Shown here one piece after another: positions 32,748-45,920 of a stretch of 64,000 nt of DNA. Source of the stretch: Paraspadella gotoi. Taxonomy: Eukaryota > Chaetognatha. A program made the position numbers and the translations under genes. Under the pieces are notes generated by a model. The model did not search any database, had not been told where the DNA came from, and saw only the letters and a list, made by a program, of their open reading frames with translations. The DNA is taken from contig CM119270.1 of NCBI GenBank assembly GCA_051294375.1, positions 7,805,491 to 7,869,490 on the forward strand. The letters are read 5' to 3'. The number at the start of each line of letters is the position of its first letter. Position 1 is the stretch's first letter.

Positions 32748-34380
32748 GTCTCTCGTCTCTCGTCTCCTCTCTCTCTTCTCTACCGCCGCGAAAGGCACCG
32801 TCGTGATGGTGATGGAATCTTTAAAGAATGGATCTGGAGCACTTTTGTATAAACTGCAACTAGTTCCGGTTGTAGAAAATTTCTTTTTTTTTAAACTGAA
32901 TTTTAATTATTAAATAATCTCATGAAATAAAGAAACATTTTCGTATTTGCCGTAATCATCACTAATAATGTCACTGTGACCATGGAATTTGATCCACTGT
33001 GGATGGCACCATGGTAATGGAAGCGGAACCGTGACGCCGATGGCACCTATCTCTTCTTGCGACGGATTACGATGGAATCTCGACTGCGGCAGCAATTGAA
33101 ACGGATTGAGACGACGACGACAACGACGACGACAACGACGACGACGTTGTTGCTAACTACGCCTGCTACAAAGACAACCATACGAAGACGTCAGAGGGAA
33201 AGAATCGTAATGAAGCGATTCTGAGCGATTAACTAAGAGACGAGCGCGGAAACACAAGAGAAAAGAAGAGATGGGGAAAAGAAAATGGGAAGAAAACAAA
33301 AGGGGAAACTAAAGCGATTAAATACGATACTGTTGCTTTAAAAACAAAGAGTAACTTAAGAGGCAACAGGATAGAAAAAGACAAAAAAAATAACAACAAA
33401 TACAACTACAACATTCTCAATTAAAATAATCAGAAACAAATAAAAGTAAGAGTTGACATTAGTCAAAAAAAGATAATACCAATAATTGAATAGTCAAAAC
33501 AACGTTGTCTCACCGCCATATTGCGACGTAAACAATTAAATTTGGATCAAACTAAAAAGCATATGGATAAAAAAAAAGACAAAAGAAAAGACTGAACCAG
33601 TAGAACGTACATCTCCTTCGGGTGAGTAATTTGTTTTTTTTCTTTCTCTAGTGTATAGTATCTAAATTTTAGTTCGAGTTGCAATCAATATTAGAAAAAT
33701 CTGTACCTAATTCAACGTTGAATACGTTTTTCTCTCTTTCGCCGTCGTCCCTTCGTTAAAACTACGCGACGGTTTAAAATCTTTTAATTCCTCCTCGTTT
33801 TCATTTGCATATCGCGATGGAAAGCCTAAAGACTAAACCGGCCTCTGGTGGAAATTTTCAGCCTTTTTCCGGAATCGTCTCTCTCTTTCTCTCACTCTCT
33901 TTTTCGGGAGCCGTTTCCGGCGCCATTTCCGGCGCCGGTTCGCGAAAGTTTAGACTCGTTCCCTTTTGGTCGAGGGCGATAATAAAAATTTCAGGGTTTA
34001 AATTAATTGGGTCGATTTAAGAATTAGGGTCGGGGTCTTTTGTGAAAAAAATAATTGATGTTGGCTGAGTGACTCTAATCACCGAGGAACGCGTTCGCTT
34101 TCACGCTATCACTGATTCAATCATTTCATGTAAAACAGGAATTTTTGTCGCTGTGATTTATGTTATAATGCGGAGGACCATATAGTATTCCCCGATTTAA
34201 TATTTAAAAAAGTGAAAGGGAAGTCCGGTGTATTCTCCGAGAGTGAATGAACTAAACTGTGACGAAGTCATGATTGAAAACTTGCAGTGTTTTGATATGC
34301 TATTATCAAAACCCACAATAGCCTATTCCAAGTGATGGGAAGAGACCGTTGTTCCTATTTCATGAATAGGATCAACTGAC
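32748..34380. other. No supported gene
   Basis: A CGACGACAA tract at 33103-33150, then A-rich DNA. An open frame at 33805-34020 has no recognisable similarity. Confidence 0.5.
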
Positions 34381-34383
34381 GCG

Positions 34384-34490
34384 ACGTTATTTCCGTCCAC
34401 AAATGACGTTATTTCCGAAATGACGTCTCTTGTGGTTGATTTCTGAGGTGACGTCATTTCGGTCGAGATTGAATCCCGAGATGACGTCAC
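34384..34490 (+). promoter_or_regulatory. Cluster of CRE/ATF-type TGACGT(CA) sites
   Basis: Full TGACGTCA palindromes lie at 34449-34456 and 34482-34489. TGACGT half-sites lie at 34404 and 34421, and a related GACGTTATTTCCG is at 34383 and repeated at 34405. Five sites in about 107 bp. No adjacent gene is identified. Confidence 0.4.
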
Positions 34491-34549
34491 TTAGAGTCGA
34501 CTCCGTGATCTCGTTTCCCTCGACCCATAGAGATTCACCGGCCCATTCC

Positions 34550-34570
34550 CTCTTTCTTTCTTTCTTTTTT

Positions 34571-34658
<88 letters not shown>

Positions 34659-34760
34659 TTATTCCTTCTATTTTCCAGTACTACTTTGACTGCTTTGATC
34701 TTTTATCTATTCATTCATTCATTCATACTTACATTCATTCATTCATTCATTCATTCATTC

Positions 34761-34849
<89 letters not shown>

Positions 34850-34870
34850 TTCTTTTATTTATTTAAACGC
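34550..34870 (+). repeat. (TTTC)n, (ATTC)n and (TTTA)n tetranucleotide arrays in series
   Basis: TTTC at about 34550-34660, ATTC at about 34710-34762, TTTA at about 34764-34865. They create a long phenylalanine/leucine-rich open frame that is not a gene. Confidence 0.95.
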
Positions 34871-35300
34871 CTATTTATTAATTTACTTTTTATTAATGTT
34901 CTAATTGAAATATCGCGTACTAAGCGGGTATTGTTGTTGTTATTGTTGTTTTTCACCCTCCATTCACTTCGGGTACCGAAAAGCGAAAATCCAGGAATCT
35001 TTTCGTTCCAGTTAATTAAATGAGCTCAACTTTGGCTCAAGAGTAAATCCCTCTGATTCTGTGAGAAAAAAAATGCACTGTCGGTTTATGAACCTCAGAC
35101 CGTCTGACATTGAATTTATTCTTTTTTGTTATGTTATTTTTCGGGTTATCTGAGTTTTTTTTTAATTTCTACGGTTTTTAATAAATACCGCATGTCTTCA
35201 CTTTTTATTTCAAACAAGTACTGCTTTATAAATACAGTAGAATATTCGTGAAAATTAAGTTTCAATTTTTTATCTCTGTTTTATTATTTATATTCCCCCG
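34871..35300. other. AT-rich, no gene seen
   Basis: Nothing recognisable. Confidence 0.5.

Positions 35301-35303
<3 letters not shown>

Positions 35304-35363
<60 letters not shown>
35304..35363 (+). repeat. (CT)n array
   Basis: CT repeat. Confidence 0.95.
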
Positions 35364-35369
<6 letters not shown>

Positions 35370-35433
35370 TCATATTTTACTGTCAAACCATATATTTTAA
35401 AAAATATCTTTTTGATGAAAACTCTCCAAAAAC

Positions 35434-35614
35434 NNNNNNNNNNNNNNNNNNNNNNNNNNNNNNNNNNNNNNNNNNNNNNNNNNNNNNNNNNNNNNNNNNN
35501 NNNNNNNNNNNNNNNNNNNNNNNNNNNNNNNNNNNNNNNNNNNNNNNNNNNNNNNNNNNNNNNNNNNNNNNNNNNNNNNNNNNNNNNNNNNNNNNNNNNN
35601 NNNNNNNNNNNNNN
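35434..35614. other. Assembly gap (N)
   Basis: A 181-base gap directly before a minisatellite. Confidence 1.
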
Positions 35615-36313
35615 GGCGTGTTTAGATGGTGGACTGGGTGTGTATTTAGAGGCGGGGACTAGGGTGTCTTTAGAGGGGGATTGCCGCAGCGTGTTTAGAG
35701 GCGGACTGGGGTGTTTTAGAGGGGGATGTGGGTGTTTTGAGGGGGACTGGGGTGTTTTATGGAGGGGAATGGGTGGTTATTTAGGGGGGGACTGGGGTGT
35801 TTTAGCAGGGCAGATGTGGTTTTGCTGGGTGTTTTGAGGTGGGACTGGGGTGTTTTAGTAGGGGACTTGGGTGTTTAGAGGGGACTGGGTGTTGTTTTAG
35901 AGGGGGACTGGGGTGTTTTAGAGGGGGATTGGGTGTTTTTTGAGAGGGGGGACTGGGGTGTTTTAGGAGGGGGAACTGGGGTGTTTTGTAGAGGGGACGG
36001 GGTGGTTTTTAGAGGGGGATTGGGGTGTTTTTATGAGTAGGGGGACTGGGGTGTTTTAGGAGGGGACTGGGGTGTTTCTAGAAGGGGACTGGGGCTGTTT
36101 TTAGAGGGGACTGGCCGGGTGTTTTTAGAGGGGACTGAAGGTATTTTAGAGGGGACTTGAGCGTGTTTTAGAGGGGACTGCGGGCTGTTTTACGAGGGGA
36201 CTGGGGTGTTTTAGAGGCCGCGACTGGGGCGTGTCTTTAGAGGCGGCACTGCAGCGTTATTTTAGCAGGGGCGACTGGGGGCGGTCTTTACGGAGGAGGG
36301 GACTGGGGTCTTT
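35615..36313 (+). repeat. G-rich minisatellite, ~20-22-bp unit
   Basis: The unit GGACTGGGGTGTTTTAGAGG is repeated about 30 times with many one-base indels. It is strongly G-rich on this strand. Confidence 0.9.
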
Positions 36314-38929
36314 AAGAATTGTTGGGTGAGTTAAATGTCGGCAGTGTATGGGGTCGAACAAGGTGAAGGGGTCAGTCTCAAATGGGGAAGGGTAAATATT
36401 AGCGAAGAGTTAAATATTGTTTAATGTTTAAATGATCTGGATTTTTAATTCGGGCTAGGTTTTGAAATTTAGAATGTTGTTACTTATAAATACAAAGTAA
36501 TCAGAATAAACGTGGATTTCTCACGCCAAATAACCTTTTTGTTCAACCAGTTGTTTAGACCGAATCCTTTATATCCACATATATAACAACTCCGGTTCTC
36601 AAACCTTTTTTTCATGGCGCCAGGCAATGCTGGACGCTTGACGCCTGACGCCTGAAGGGTGAAACAGGCTGCTGGCGATTGATTTCCGGCGATGGTCCTG
36701 TCATTGAAGGGGTCAAGTCTGAGTTGGAGAGTGTGCTGAGTGTGTTAGTGTTGAGTGTGTTAGTGTGTTGAGGATGTGGATGTTGAGGATGTTGTGCACC
36801 GCCGCGAGGGGATCTGAGGAGGAGCATAGGAAAGGGAGTGATAAAAGAGTGATATAAAACCTAAGAGGAGTGAGAAAGAGAGTGAGGAAGGAGCGACGGG
36901 GCGTGGCTGAGAGGCGACCGGACGTCTGACCCAGTTTCGCCCTTCGCCGGTGATTGGACGCCGGGATCGAGTTTTAAAAGCGTCTTTTAGTGGCTCTTTA
37001 TCGCCGATTCAATTGCCAATTCCGCTGGCACTTCCGGTAGAATTTACTGTGTCATTGGCTGCGACACTTCGGTTCTACTACCCGTTGAACTTTCGCGCCA
37101 TTTGTGACTTTCCACTTTTTTTTATTTATTTTTTGACCTTTGGCGTGATTGTACTTTTTAAATGTTATGTTACAGTCCTTTCCCTCAGTTTTTAGTTTCT
37201 CTTTCTTCTCGTCATTTTTTTGTCTTCTGTTTATTTTCTGTTTCCTTGTTTTCTGATTTTCGCCTTTTGTTTCGTTTTTTTTTCTGCTCGAGTTTTCTGT
37301 GATCCTCTTTTGTTTCCAAATCGACGCGAATTCGTCTCACGTGAGAAACACAAGCGAAGACCAAAATGGAATTTGGGAAGTGAATTAGGTAGAAATGGGG
37401 AAAGTGAAAAGTCGGGAGAGCTTGAAAAAAGGAGAGTTAGAAGTAGGGAGAATTATAGATACCGAGAATAAAAAGAAGGAAGGATTAAAATTTAAGAAAA
37501 AATTGAAGTAGGGAGGGAAAATAAAATGGGGACCTTAAAGAAGCTAAAGAGATTAAGCAACAAGAGTCTAAAAGTGAAGAGAGTTAAATGCGGGAAGAAT
37601 TGGAAGTAGAATGTGGGTAAGGGAAATGTGAAAAGGCGTGATACTTATGTCGAAATATAAAGCTGGTAACTTTTGAATGAGAAAAAATGACAAGTGAGAG
37701 AGTAGGTTGTTGAGGGGTTGTGAGAATTGAGAAAAGTGAGTAAGTTTTAAGGTGAGGGTGGAAAAGTGGTTGAAACGGAGGAGGAAGGAAGGGTGTGAAC
37801 TGTGAAGCGGCCGGAACGATCGTCGGGGAAAATTTGATTACTTTCACTCGTGACCTAGTTCCTTCACAAAAAAAGGGGCGGAGTTCCTTTTCGTCGCGAA
37901 ATTCCTCTCGGCTTTTGGCTTCTGTTTTGTTCTCAACCGTTTCCCTTTTTTCAGTCTCACCTTTCTTTGAATCTTCTATGTCCTGTTAGAGTCTTAGAAT
38001 TTTTTCAAAGTGGCTTTCAACATTTTCTCCGACATAAAATATTTAAAACGTTTTCAATCGTTTTTCGTTCATTTTTTTGGCTTTCGTCTCGTTTTTTTCC
38101 TTTTTTTTTTAGGTGGAGCACTTTTGCAAATGTTCGCAGTATTTTTTTGTAGCGGAGTCGTCGCCATTTTCACGGTGGAACAATCTGTCTCTTTTTCTAG
38201 TCTGCCTAGTGAAAGTTTAGTCCAAAAAAATAACCATATGATTTAGTACATTCGAGGACAATACGAATCAAAATTCATGTCACTGTGGTAATCATATTTT
38301 GAAGAGAATCGAAGTTGTTTTTTATGGACGAAGATATTTCGTAGTCAGAGAAAAAATAACAATGAAAAATAGCGGACGACGACGACGACGACGAAGAGTA
38401 TAAAGATGAAATATGCAGAAGCAATGAAAATAAAAGGGACGAATTTTTCAGCCTTTTTTCCGTTTTTGAGTCGAGTTTAGTTGGCAGGAATAATTGATGC
38501 GAAGTCCCCTTCCATCGATGACGAGCGCATTAGTTATTGGAGTTACATAATTCTAATATAATCTTATATCAATGAGTTCTCCTAATGGAACTAGAAGGTT
38601 TTATAGTTTCGCCGTTTTCTTTTTTCTTTCTTTTTTTCCACGCCATCGATCGTCTTACCTTTGATTGATTCCTCGGCGACCGTTTCGACCCACGTGACCT
38701 CCTAATGTCTCTTTCCTTTTTATCTCCTCCTTTCTTTTTTCTCCTTCCATCTCCTTCTGTTCTTTGCTCCGCGTTTTCTCCGTTATTACCTCTCTTCTCT
38801 TGGCTTCTCATTGTCCCGATGCATTAGTCTAATCAAACGGATCTCTCCGCCATTTTTTTCCCTTTAGTTCTGATTTCCCTTCAGTTTATTAACGCCCGTT
38901 CTGTTTTCTATCACTTTTACATATCTGTT

Positions 38930-38930
<1 letters not shown>
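36314..38930. other. No supported gene
   Basis: Includes a GTGTTGAGGATG-type short repeat (36720-36790) and purine-rich DNA (37370-37790). Open frames there lack splice sites or recognisable motifs. Confidence 0.5.
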
Positions 38931-38989
<59 letters not shown>

Positions 38990-38995
38990 TTTTTT
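38931..38995 (+). repeat. (TTTC)n array
   Basis: About 16 units. Confidence 0.95.
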
Positions 38996-39192
38996 CATTA
39001 TCTCTTCCTATTTTTATTATTTCTTTCTTTTTAAACTTTATTCATCAATTTATTTTCTATTATTATTTTATGCTTTATATTCTCTCCTTTTTACTATATT
39101 CTTCGTTTTTCCTCTCATCCCCTCTCCGTTTTTCCTTTTTTAAAAATTCTTCTTACTTTCTTTATTTTCTCTTTCCTCCTTTTGTTGGCCAG

Positions 39193-39282
39193 ACTACCTT
39201 TGCCGCCATCTCAGCGATGATCGACCGCGAGTGGGCGTGGCGAGAGAACCGGAAGTCCCGAACATACGGATCGCTCGTTTAG
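39193..39282 (+). CDS. Possible terminal exon of an unrecognised gene, ending in a PDZ-ligand-like tail
   Basis: A T/C-rich tract ending TTGGCCAG at 39192 is a good acceptor. Twenty-nine codons then follow in phase 0: TTFAAISAMIDREWAWREN, KSRTYGSLV, stop TAG. Codons are GC-ending as in the confirmed exons. The last four residues GSLV fit a class I PDZ ligand (S/T-x-V). I do not recognise the protein and found no upstream exon. Confidence 0.4.
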   Translation, partial: TTFAAISAMIDREWAWRENRKSRTYGSLV

Positions 39283-39384
39283 TATGAAACGTCAGAGGAA
39301 TTGAAGGAAAGGAGGAAAGAAAAGGGAATGAAGGAAATGAAAAAGAAATCGGGAATCGGAAAAAAGATTAAAAATATTACAAGA

Positions 39385-39507
39385 AAAATAAAACAAAAAG
39401 AAGGAAAGAGAGAAAAAAAAATAAAGAAAGAAATAAAAAAGAAATAAATAAAGAAAAAAAGAAATGAAAGAAAGAAATAAAAAAATAAAGAAAGAAAAAA
39501 GAAATAA

Positions 39508-39555
<48 letters not shown>
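39385..39555 (+). repeat. (AAAG)n / A-rich tract
   Basis: AAAGAAAGAAAT runs; the reverse-strand open frames through it are compositional. Confidence 0.9.
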
Positions 39556-39614
39556 GAGAAAAGAGTGACAGATAAGAGCTCTTTGGAAACAAATCAAGCG
39601 AGAACCTTATCAGC

Positions 39615-39615
<1 letters not shown>

Positions 39616-39652
<37 letters not shown>

Positions 39653-39660
39653 TTCTCTTA
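39616..39660 (+). repeat. (CT)n array
   Basis: CT repeat. Confidence 0.9.
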
Positions 39661-40805
39661 TCATCATCCTCGTTTTTATCTTCGTCTGACGAGATCGCCT
39701 CGTCTGATCCTCGACTCATGTCATCTCTGGTTAATCAACGTCAACTCGAACAGTTTTTTTTTTATCTTTAAATTATTTCCTTACATTTTTCATTCTTCAG
39801 TTTTTTAACTCATTAATTGTCAACCACGCCTTCTTTTTTCGTCAATTTTATCAGTTTTATGATCGACAAGTTATTTTTATTCATCAAAAATATCTTTCAA
39901 GTATCATTGATTTTCATACATACGTATTGACCTCAGTTCGCTCTTTTCTTCCACCTGCCTTCTCAAACCCTGTCACAACATTCCACCTCCACCAAAAAAA
40001 AAAGTCGAGACTTACCCCTTCGACACTTCCATCACCATTAACTTCCCTCACGCCGCGCTCAATCACCTCTCACGCTTTCTCTCACTCTCTCACCTCTCAC
40101 TCAGCCACTTCTCAGGTCAAGGCGAGAAGATTCTTCCCCAATTCTTGTTTCGCCTCTCAAATTGAAATAAAACGTTTCTCGCATAAGAATTCCTCTTTTC
40201 TTCCTTTTCCTCCTCCTCCTCTTCCTCCTCTTCCTCTTCCTTTTCCTCCTCCTCCTCCCTCTCTGTTTCTTCTTTCTTTTCTTTTCATTGCCTCCTTTTC
40301 TAAGAAGCAATGAAAAGAAAACGTTGCTTCTGATTTTGTTCTTTTTTTTTTTGGTTTAGTTGTTGTTCATTGTTAATTGTTGTTCATATTTTTTTATTTC
40401 CAAAGAGGTTAGTTGTTTTCGCGCTGAACCGATGAGGACTCTAAAGCTTAAGAAATCCGCTTATAACGAGCTTGGTAATTAGCAAATAACGAGCCGGTAG
40501 TACTATAATCCATTGAGTAATTACCTCAAGGCTAAAGCTTGAAAGCAAGAAGTGAGAAAGTGAGAGAAAAATATTTATTGATAAGTCTGAGCAAGCTGCA
40601 ATAAGAAAAATAAATATAAATATTCATATCGATTCATAAAATCGGCACATTTAAATATATTAACTTCCGAAAAAGGTGCCACCGTTGCTAGATGAAAATA
40701 TTTTATTTTGTTTTTCTTGAAAAAAAATAGTGTTTTAAAAACAAATTTAGAAGGAAAATAAAAGTCGGCAGGTTGCTTCGGTTTGCAGCACTCCATTATC
40801 AGATT
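39661..40805. other. No supported gene
   Basis: A pyrimidine-rich TCCTCCTCC stretch at 40200-40265. Otherwise AT-rich. Confidence 0.5.
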
Positions 40806-40808
40806 CAT

Positions 40809-41092
<284 letters not shown>

Positions 41093-42870
41093 TTCTTTGA
41101 CTACCTGTCAATACCTGTCCTTAAACCTCACTCTTTCCTTACATGAAATTTCTTTCTTTCTATGAAAAACGTGTCCCAGACCTTCCCTGGAACCCTATCC
41201 CTATCTTCATCTTTAATATTTATATATTATAGAATTTTTGCAGTGATGGTTCCATCACAAAGAATTTCACCATGAGACTGCGAATCTCGTCTGGTTTCTT
41301 CGCGTTCGCTTCCGCTCGCTTTAACCCGACGTCGAGCCGAACTTTCACCTCCCCTCGCTAATTCCACTCGCTAATTCCACTCGCGACTCCTTAACTGTGG
41401 TACTCAGTTTGAATTTTTTTTCTGTTCTTTCATTCAATAGATACATAGTTTCTGTACTTTCAATTTTTAAATCTTTATTTTTTTTGGTTATATTTTATTT
41501 ATTTACAGCGTCACCATTTTTATCTACGGGAGACACGTTTCTAAATATTTTTATTCAGTAATTAAAATTTTTACCTCTTAATCATTTTCGCCCATATGGC
41601 ATAATTTTCATTTTTTAAATCTATGTTTTCTTTTTTTACGATTCATTTCCGCTCGCTAATTTCACTTTTTTTTCCCCCCAGTTAATATTCCACTCGCTAA
41701 CTCGCGATTTTCCCTCAGATAAGCGCGGACTAACTCGCCCTCCACAGAACCTCAAAAAAACTCCACAAAAGAGAATAACTTTCGCTCCGAGTTTAGAAAC
41801 TCGTGTGTGTTTTTCGCGTTGCCGCCCGAATTCGGGTAACGGGACGGACCGGTCCTCCTTTTTGTTGTGACGCGTTACGGAGAAGAGAGGAATTCGATTC
41901 GGGGAGATGAAAATGGAATGAGAGGAGAGAGAGGGGGGGAGGAACGGGGTTTTTAAAGCTTTGAAAATAAGATTATGCTGGGGAGAAGGGGAAAGGGGAA
42001 GCTTTTGGGAGGAAAAAGGAAAGAGTTAAAGAGGATTAGAGGGTAGAGGGATTAACTGAGGTTGAAGGAGGAAATTGGAGGAAAGCAAGGAAGGAAAGGG
42101 AGGGTTGGTAGAAAGATTAGAAGTATAACAGTTCAACCTCAAAAAAAAAAAGAAAACATTAGGATTTATAGTGGGATTTTTTAAATTTTTTTTGTGGATA
42201 ATGGATATGGATACATAATACTAAAAGGATAAGGACCTCGAAGAGTTAGAAAAGAAAGGTGAAGGAAAAAAAGAAAGTTTAGGGTCAACAATTTTTTGAA
42301 AGTGTGTCGAAGGTTGGGAGGATGGGGCGGGGAGAGGAGGTGAGTTCACGAAGCGAAAAAAAAGGAAAGGAAAGGAGAAAAGGAAAGGAGTAAAAGGAGG
42401 GTCGTGGAATCCCGAAGGATTTTTTGGGGGTAAATTCAAAATCAGAACTAAACCCGAGTCGCGTTTTCTTTGCCCCTGGGGATTTGTGACATTTCTTCTT
42501 TGAGGAGGAGTAGGAGGAGTAGGAGGAGGAAGAGGAGGAGGTAGGTAGATGAGATGGGAGTTTGAGAGGTTAAAAAGAGGAGGATTATGAGGAGGAGAAT
42601 GTAGAATAAAAGGAGCGGTTGGAGAAAGGACAAATTTCGAAGTTTGGAGAGAAAAAAACGGAGGAACTTTCTACGAATGTTTTGATCTTCCTCGCGTTTT
42701 TCACGTCTTCAAAACTATTTAATTATTCATCCTCTTTTTTTTTCATTTTATTTTTCTTTTTTATTCACAAGTTTGTGATATTTTCTTCAAAATTTCTTAA
42801 ATTATTTCTCACCTTTCAACCCGACGCCTTTTGAACATCCGACCAAACCTAAATTCCAATTTACTTTCTC
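41093..42870. other. No supported gene
   Basis: AT-rich, then purine-rich (41880-42560, with GGAGGAGTA runs). CGCTAATTCCACT is tandemly repeated near 41355-41385. Confidence 0.5.
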
Positions 42871-42877
42871 TCTCACG

Positions 42878-42990
42878 CACTCTCTCTCTCTCTCTCTCTC
42901 TTCTCTCTCAATTCTCCTCTCAATCATCTCTCCTCGTCTCTCTCTCTCTCCTCCTCTCTGTCCTCTCGCTCTCGCCCTCTCTCTCTCTCT
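42878..42990 (+). repeat. Interrupted CT array
   Basis: CT/CTC tracts. Confidence 0.9.
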
Positions 42991-43730
42991 GCATAATTCA
43001 TCTTCTTTCCCACCTCACGCTAAAACCTTCCTCTCACTGATTCAGGATGAAAGCGGAAAACACTTTATGAAACTTTATTATGAATTAAAGACGACGGTGA
43101 AGAAAAAACAAAAAATGTTAAATAGTTTACTAGAGAGAAAAAACGAAGGTGTACACAAAAAAGTACGTACTACAAACACTGACGCCCTCCTCTCGTTGTA
43201 TGATTATCCTACTTAAATTATTTAAATAAAAGGGAAATTAAAAATTATATAATAGATAAATAAATAAATAAACAAATATTTTTTTTTTCTTTTCTTTTTT
43301 CGTAATCACTGATTCAAATTGGTTTTGAACCTAATTAAAATCACCTTTTTTTTATTACTCTCCAGGTAATTTTTTTCTCAATTTCCAGCGATGGTATGTC
43401 TTAGTATTTTCTACTTTTTTTTTGCTAATTCAACTTTTCCACCATTACGAATTCCAAATGGGGCTTCGTTTCTTTTCCTTATTTCTCCAACTCAATCTCT
43501 AACCCTCACCCAACTTTGCTCATTTCCACCTTTCCCTTTTCCTCACCTTTCCATCACCCGATCCCCCCCCCGCCGCTGCCGCCGCCGCCCCGCCCGCTCG
43601 ATCCTCCCAAAACTGATTGCTCCGTTGAGATCGCGATATGCAAATTGGATTTTTCTCTCTTTCGTCGCGGGAAGAGAATATGATGGTTTCGTCTCTTCCC
43701 CCTTAACAGGGAAGAACCGCGATGGAGAAA
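42991..43730. other. No supported gene
   Basis: AT-rich, then a GC-rich CCGCCGCC stretch at 43560-43600. Confidence 0.5.
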
Positions 43731-43731
43731 A

Positions 43732-43763
<32 letters not shown>

Positions 43764-43775
43764 ACGACGAGCGAC
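43731..43775 (+). repeat. (GAC)n trinucleotide array
   Basis: About ten ACG units, then degenerate CGACGA-rich DNA. Confidence 0.95.
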
Positions 43776-44159
43776 GACGACCACGAAATGATAACTAAGA
43801 TAAGACTCAATAACGATAGACAACGGAGGATGAACGACGGACATTGAGACCTAAAAATATCAGATGACTAGAAAAAACGAAGTGAAGAAATGTTATTAAG
43901 ACCAGATTTCAGTGATATCAATAACAAATATGACATTGGGTGGATGAACGATAAGAAAAGATCCTGAGATAAGTAATACAAAGCTTGGCTCCTGATGCGA
44001 ACGTTATCACACGCAAAACGACGACGATGAAGGATCGACGATGTTTGAGGACGATCATGAGCGACGATGATCCAAACAAGAAAAGGTCAGGGAAATGATG
44101 GTTGCAATCACATTCCATTGCATGCAATCACTCATGTGCATTGACGTTTCACCAGATTG

Positions 44160-44760
44160 TTATTTTGGGGAAAACGACGACGATGACATTGACGAAGAAA
44201 ACGACGGTGAAGGGAAAACAACAACAACAAACATTAAATCAAGCCACGGATGTGCATTGTGATTTTCAACATTTAAAAATGTTAAAATATGAGATGTTAA
44301 AGTGTAAAAAAATGAATATGAAAATCACAAATAGTTTAATAATAAATTATTGAAGCACTAAGCAGGAAAATAATCGACCATGAGCGACGACGAAAACGGA
44401 CGAAGAACGAGGCAGACAACAACCGCAACTACAACAACACGGGCGACGACCGACGACGACGAAACGACGGACGACGTCGAATCCAGTTAATCCGTCCGAG
44501 TAACTCGTTTCCAATATTAACCAGATGAAAGGAAGAAGGAAAATCCTATTGGCATTTCAACCTCGGGGAATTTGACTAAAATGACGACGAAGACGACGAC
44601 ACAACGACAAGGACGATATAGACAACGGACGACGACGACTAAAGAGGACGACAAAAAATTTTAATCAGAAACGATAACGACGAACGACAACAACAACAAC
44701 ACACAACTACAACAACAACTACAACAACAACAACACAGCAGCAGCAGTAGCAGCAGCAGT
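44160..44760 (+). repeat. Degenerate CGACGA / CAACAA trinucleotide-rich region
   Basis: Scattered GACGACGA and AACAACAA clusters. No stable reading frame with splice support. Confidence 0.7.
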
Positions 44761-45425
44761 AGTCTTTCCGATTCGAACTTTAACTTTTCTTATTTCTTTC
44801 AATTTCAATTTTCGATTCGAATCGAATCGATCGAACGAGAGAGGAAGAAAGGGGGGAAAAGGGGGATGGGGGGAGGAATGAGGGAGGATGCGGGAGGAAG
44901 ACGTGGGAGGATGGGGTAGGGTAAGGAGGACTGGAATTCCTGTCTGGGGGTTTGAGAGGACCTGGAGAAAATTAAAATCGCTAGAAGTGAAAAAACAAAC
45001 TGTCATTAACCCCCTACCATCAAACGCACAAAGTCTTTGAAATTGTAACCACTCTCGACTTTTCCTGCTCTCTCTCTCTTCTCTCCTCTCTCTCCTCTCT
45101 CTGTCTCCTCTCTCTCTCTCGTCTCTCTCTCTCTCTCGTCTCTCTCTCTTCTCTTTCTGCTCATCCTCCTCTCCTTCTCTCATCTCAGTCTCTCGCTCTA
45201 CTTTCTCTCTCTCTTCACCCATACCCTTTTAACCGGTACCCTAGTCATGTTCAAATTGATAATCACCTCTCAAGGTCTCATTTCTCTACTTCGCGCCTGC
45301 CTTTTATTTAACCTTTCTTCCGAATCGATACTGGAGACGAATTAAAGAAGATGTTTCTTCTCGAAATCCAACCATAGATCAGAGCTGCAGGTTTCTTTCA
45401 CGCCATCTTATCTCTTTACTTTTTT
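44761..45425. repeat. Purine-rich stretch and interrupted CT array (45066-45210)
   Basis: A GGGGAAAAGGGGG-rich stretch at 44840-44920, then CT repeats. No gene seen. Confidence 0.7.
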
Positions 45426-45540
45426 CTATGAACTTCTCCTACATTCAAGTATTTAAGCCACCAAACTACTGCTTCAATAGATTGTTTAACGAAGCCTTTT
45501 CAAAGGTAACCAAATCCTTTGTTTTATTATACCAACTTTT

Positions 45541-45920
45541 TTATCCTTGTTTCCTTCCTTTTTCCTCTTCCAAAATACCCGACTCCTTTGTTTCCTTCCT
45601 GTTTCCTCGTCCCAAAATCCCCGATCTCCTGTTGTTTTCCTTCCTGTTTTCCCTTCCCAAAATACCCGATCTCCTTTTTGTTTCCTCCTGTTTCCTCTTT
45701 CCAAAATACCCGATCTCCTTTGTTTCTTTCCTGTTTCCTCGTCCCAAAATACCCCGATCTCTTTTGTTTCCTTCCTGTTTCCTCCGTCCCAAATCCCCGA
45801 TCTCCTTTGTTTCCTTCCTGTTTCTTCGTCCCAAAACCTCGATCTCCTTTGTTTCCTTCCTGTTTCTCTCGCCCAAATCTCCGATCCTCTTTTGTTTCTT
45901 TCCTGTTTCCCTTTTCGTCC
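45541..45920 (+). repeat. Minisatellite, ~42-bp unit
   Basis: The unit TCCCAAAATACCCGATCTCC, TTTGTTTCCTTCCTGTTTCC is repeated about nine times. It is open in all frames on both strands, so its long open frames are not evidence of a gene. Confidence 0.9.

Noticed and set aside
31912-32913. Open frame of 333 codons
   Set aside because: It is Arg/Glu repeat from a GA array followed by 567 N; no real sequence supports it.
34430-35023. Open frame of 197 codons, Phe/Leu/Ile-rich
   Set aside because: Made by consecutive TTTC, ATTC and TTTA arrays.
36612-36827. Minus-strand frame with HPQHPHPQHTNT-like repeats
   Set aside because: Reflects a GTGTTGAGGATG short tandem repeat; no splice sites or conserved motif.
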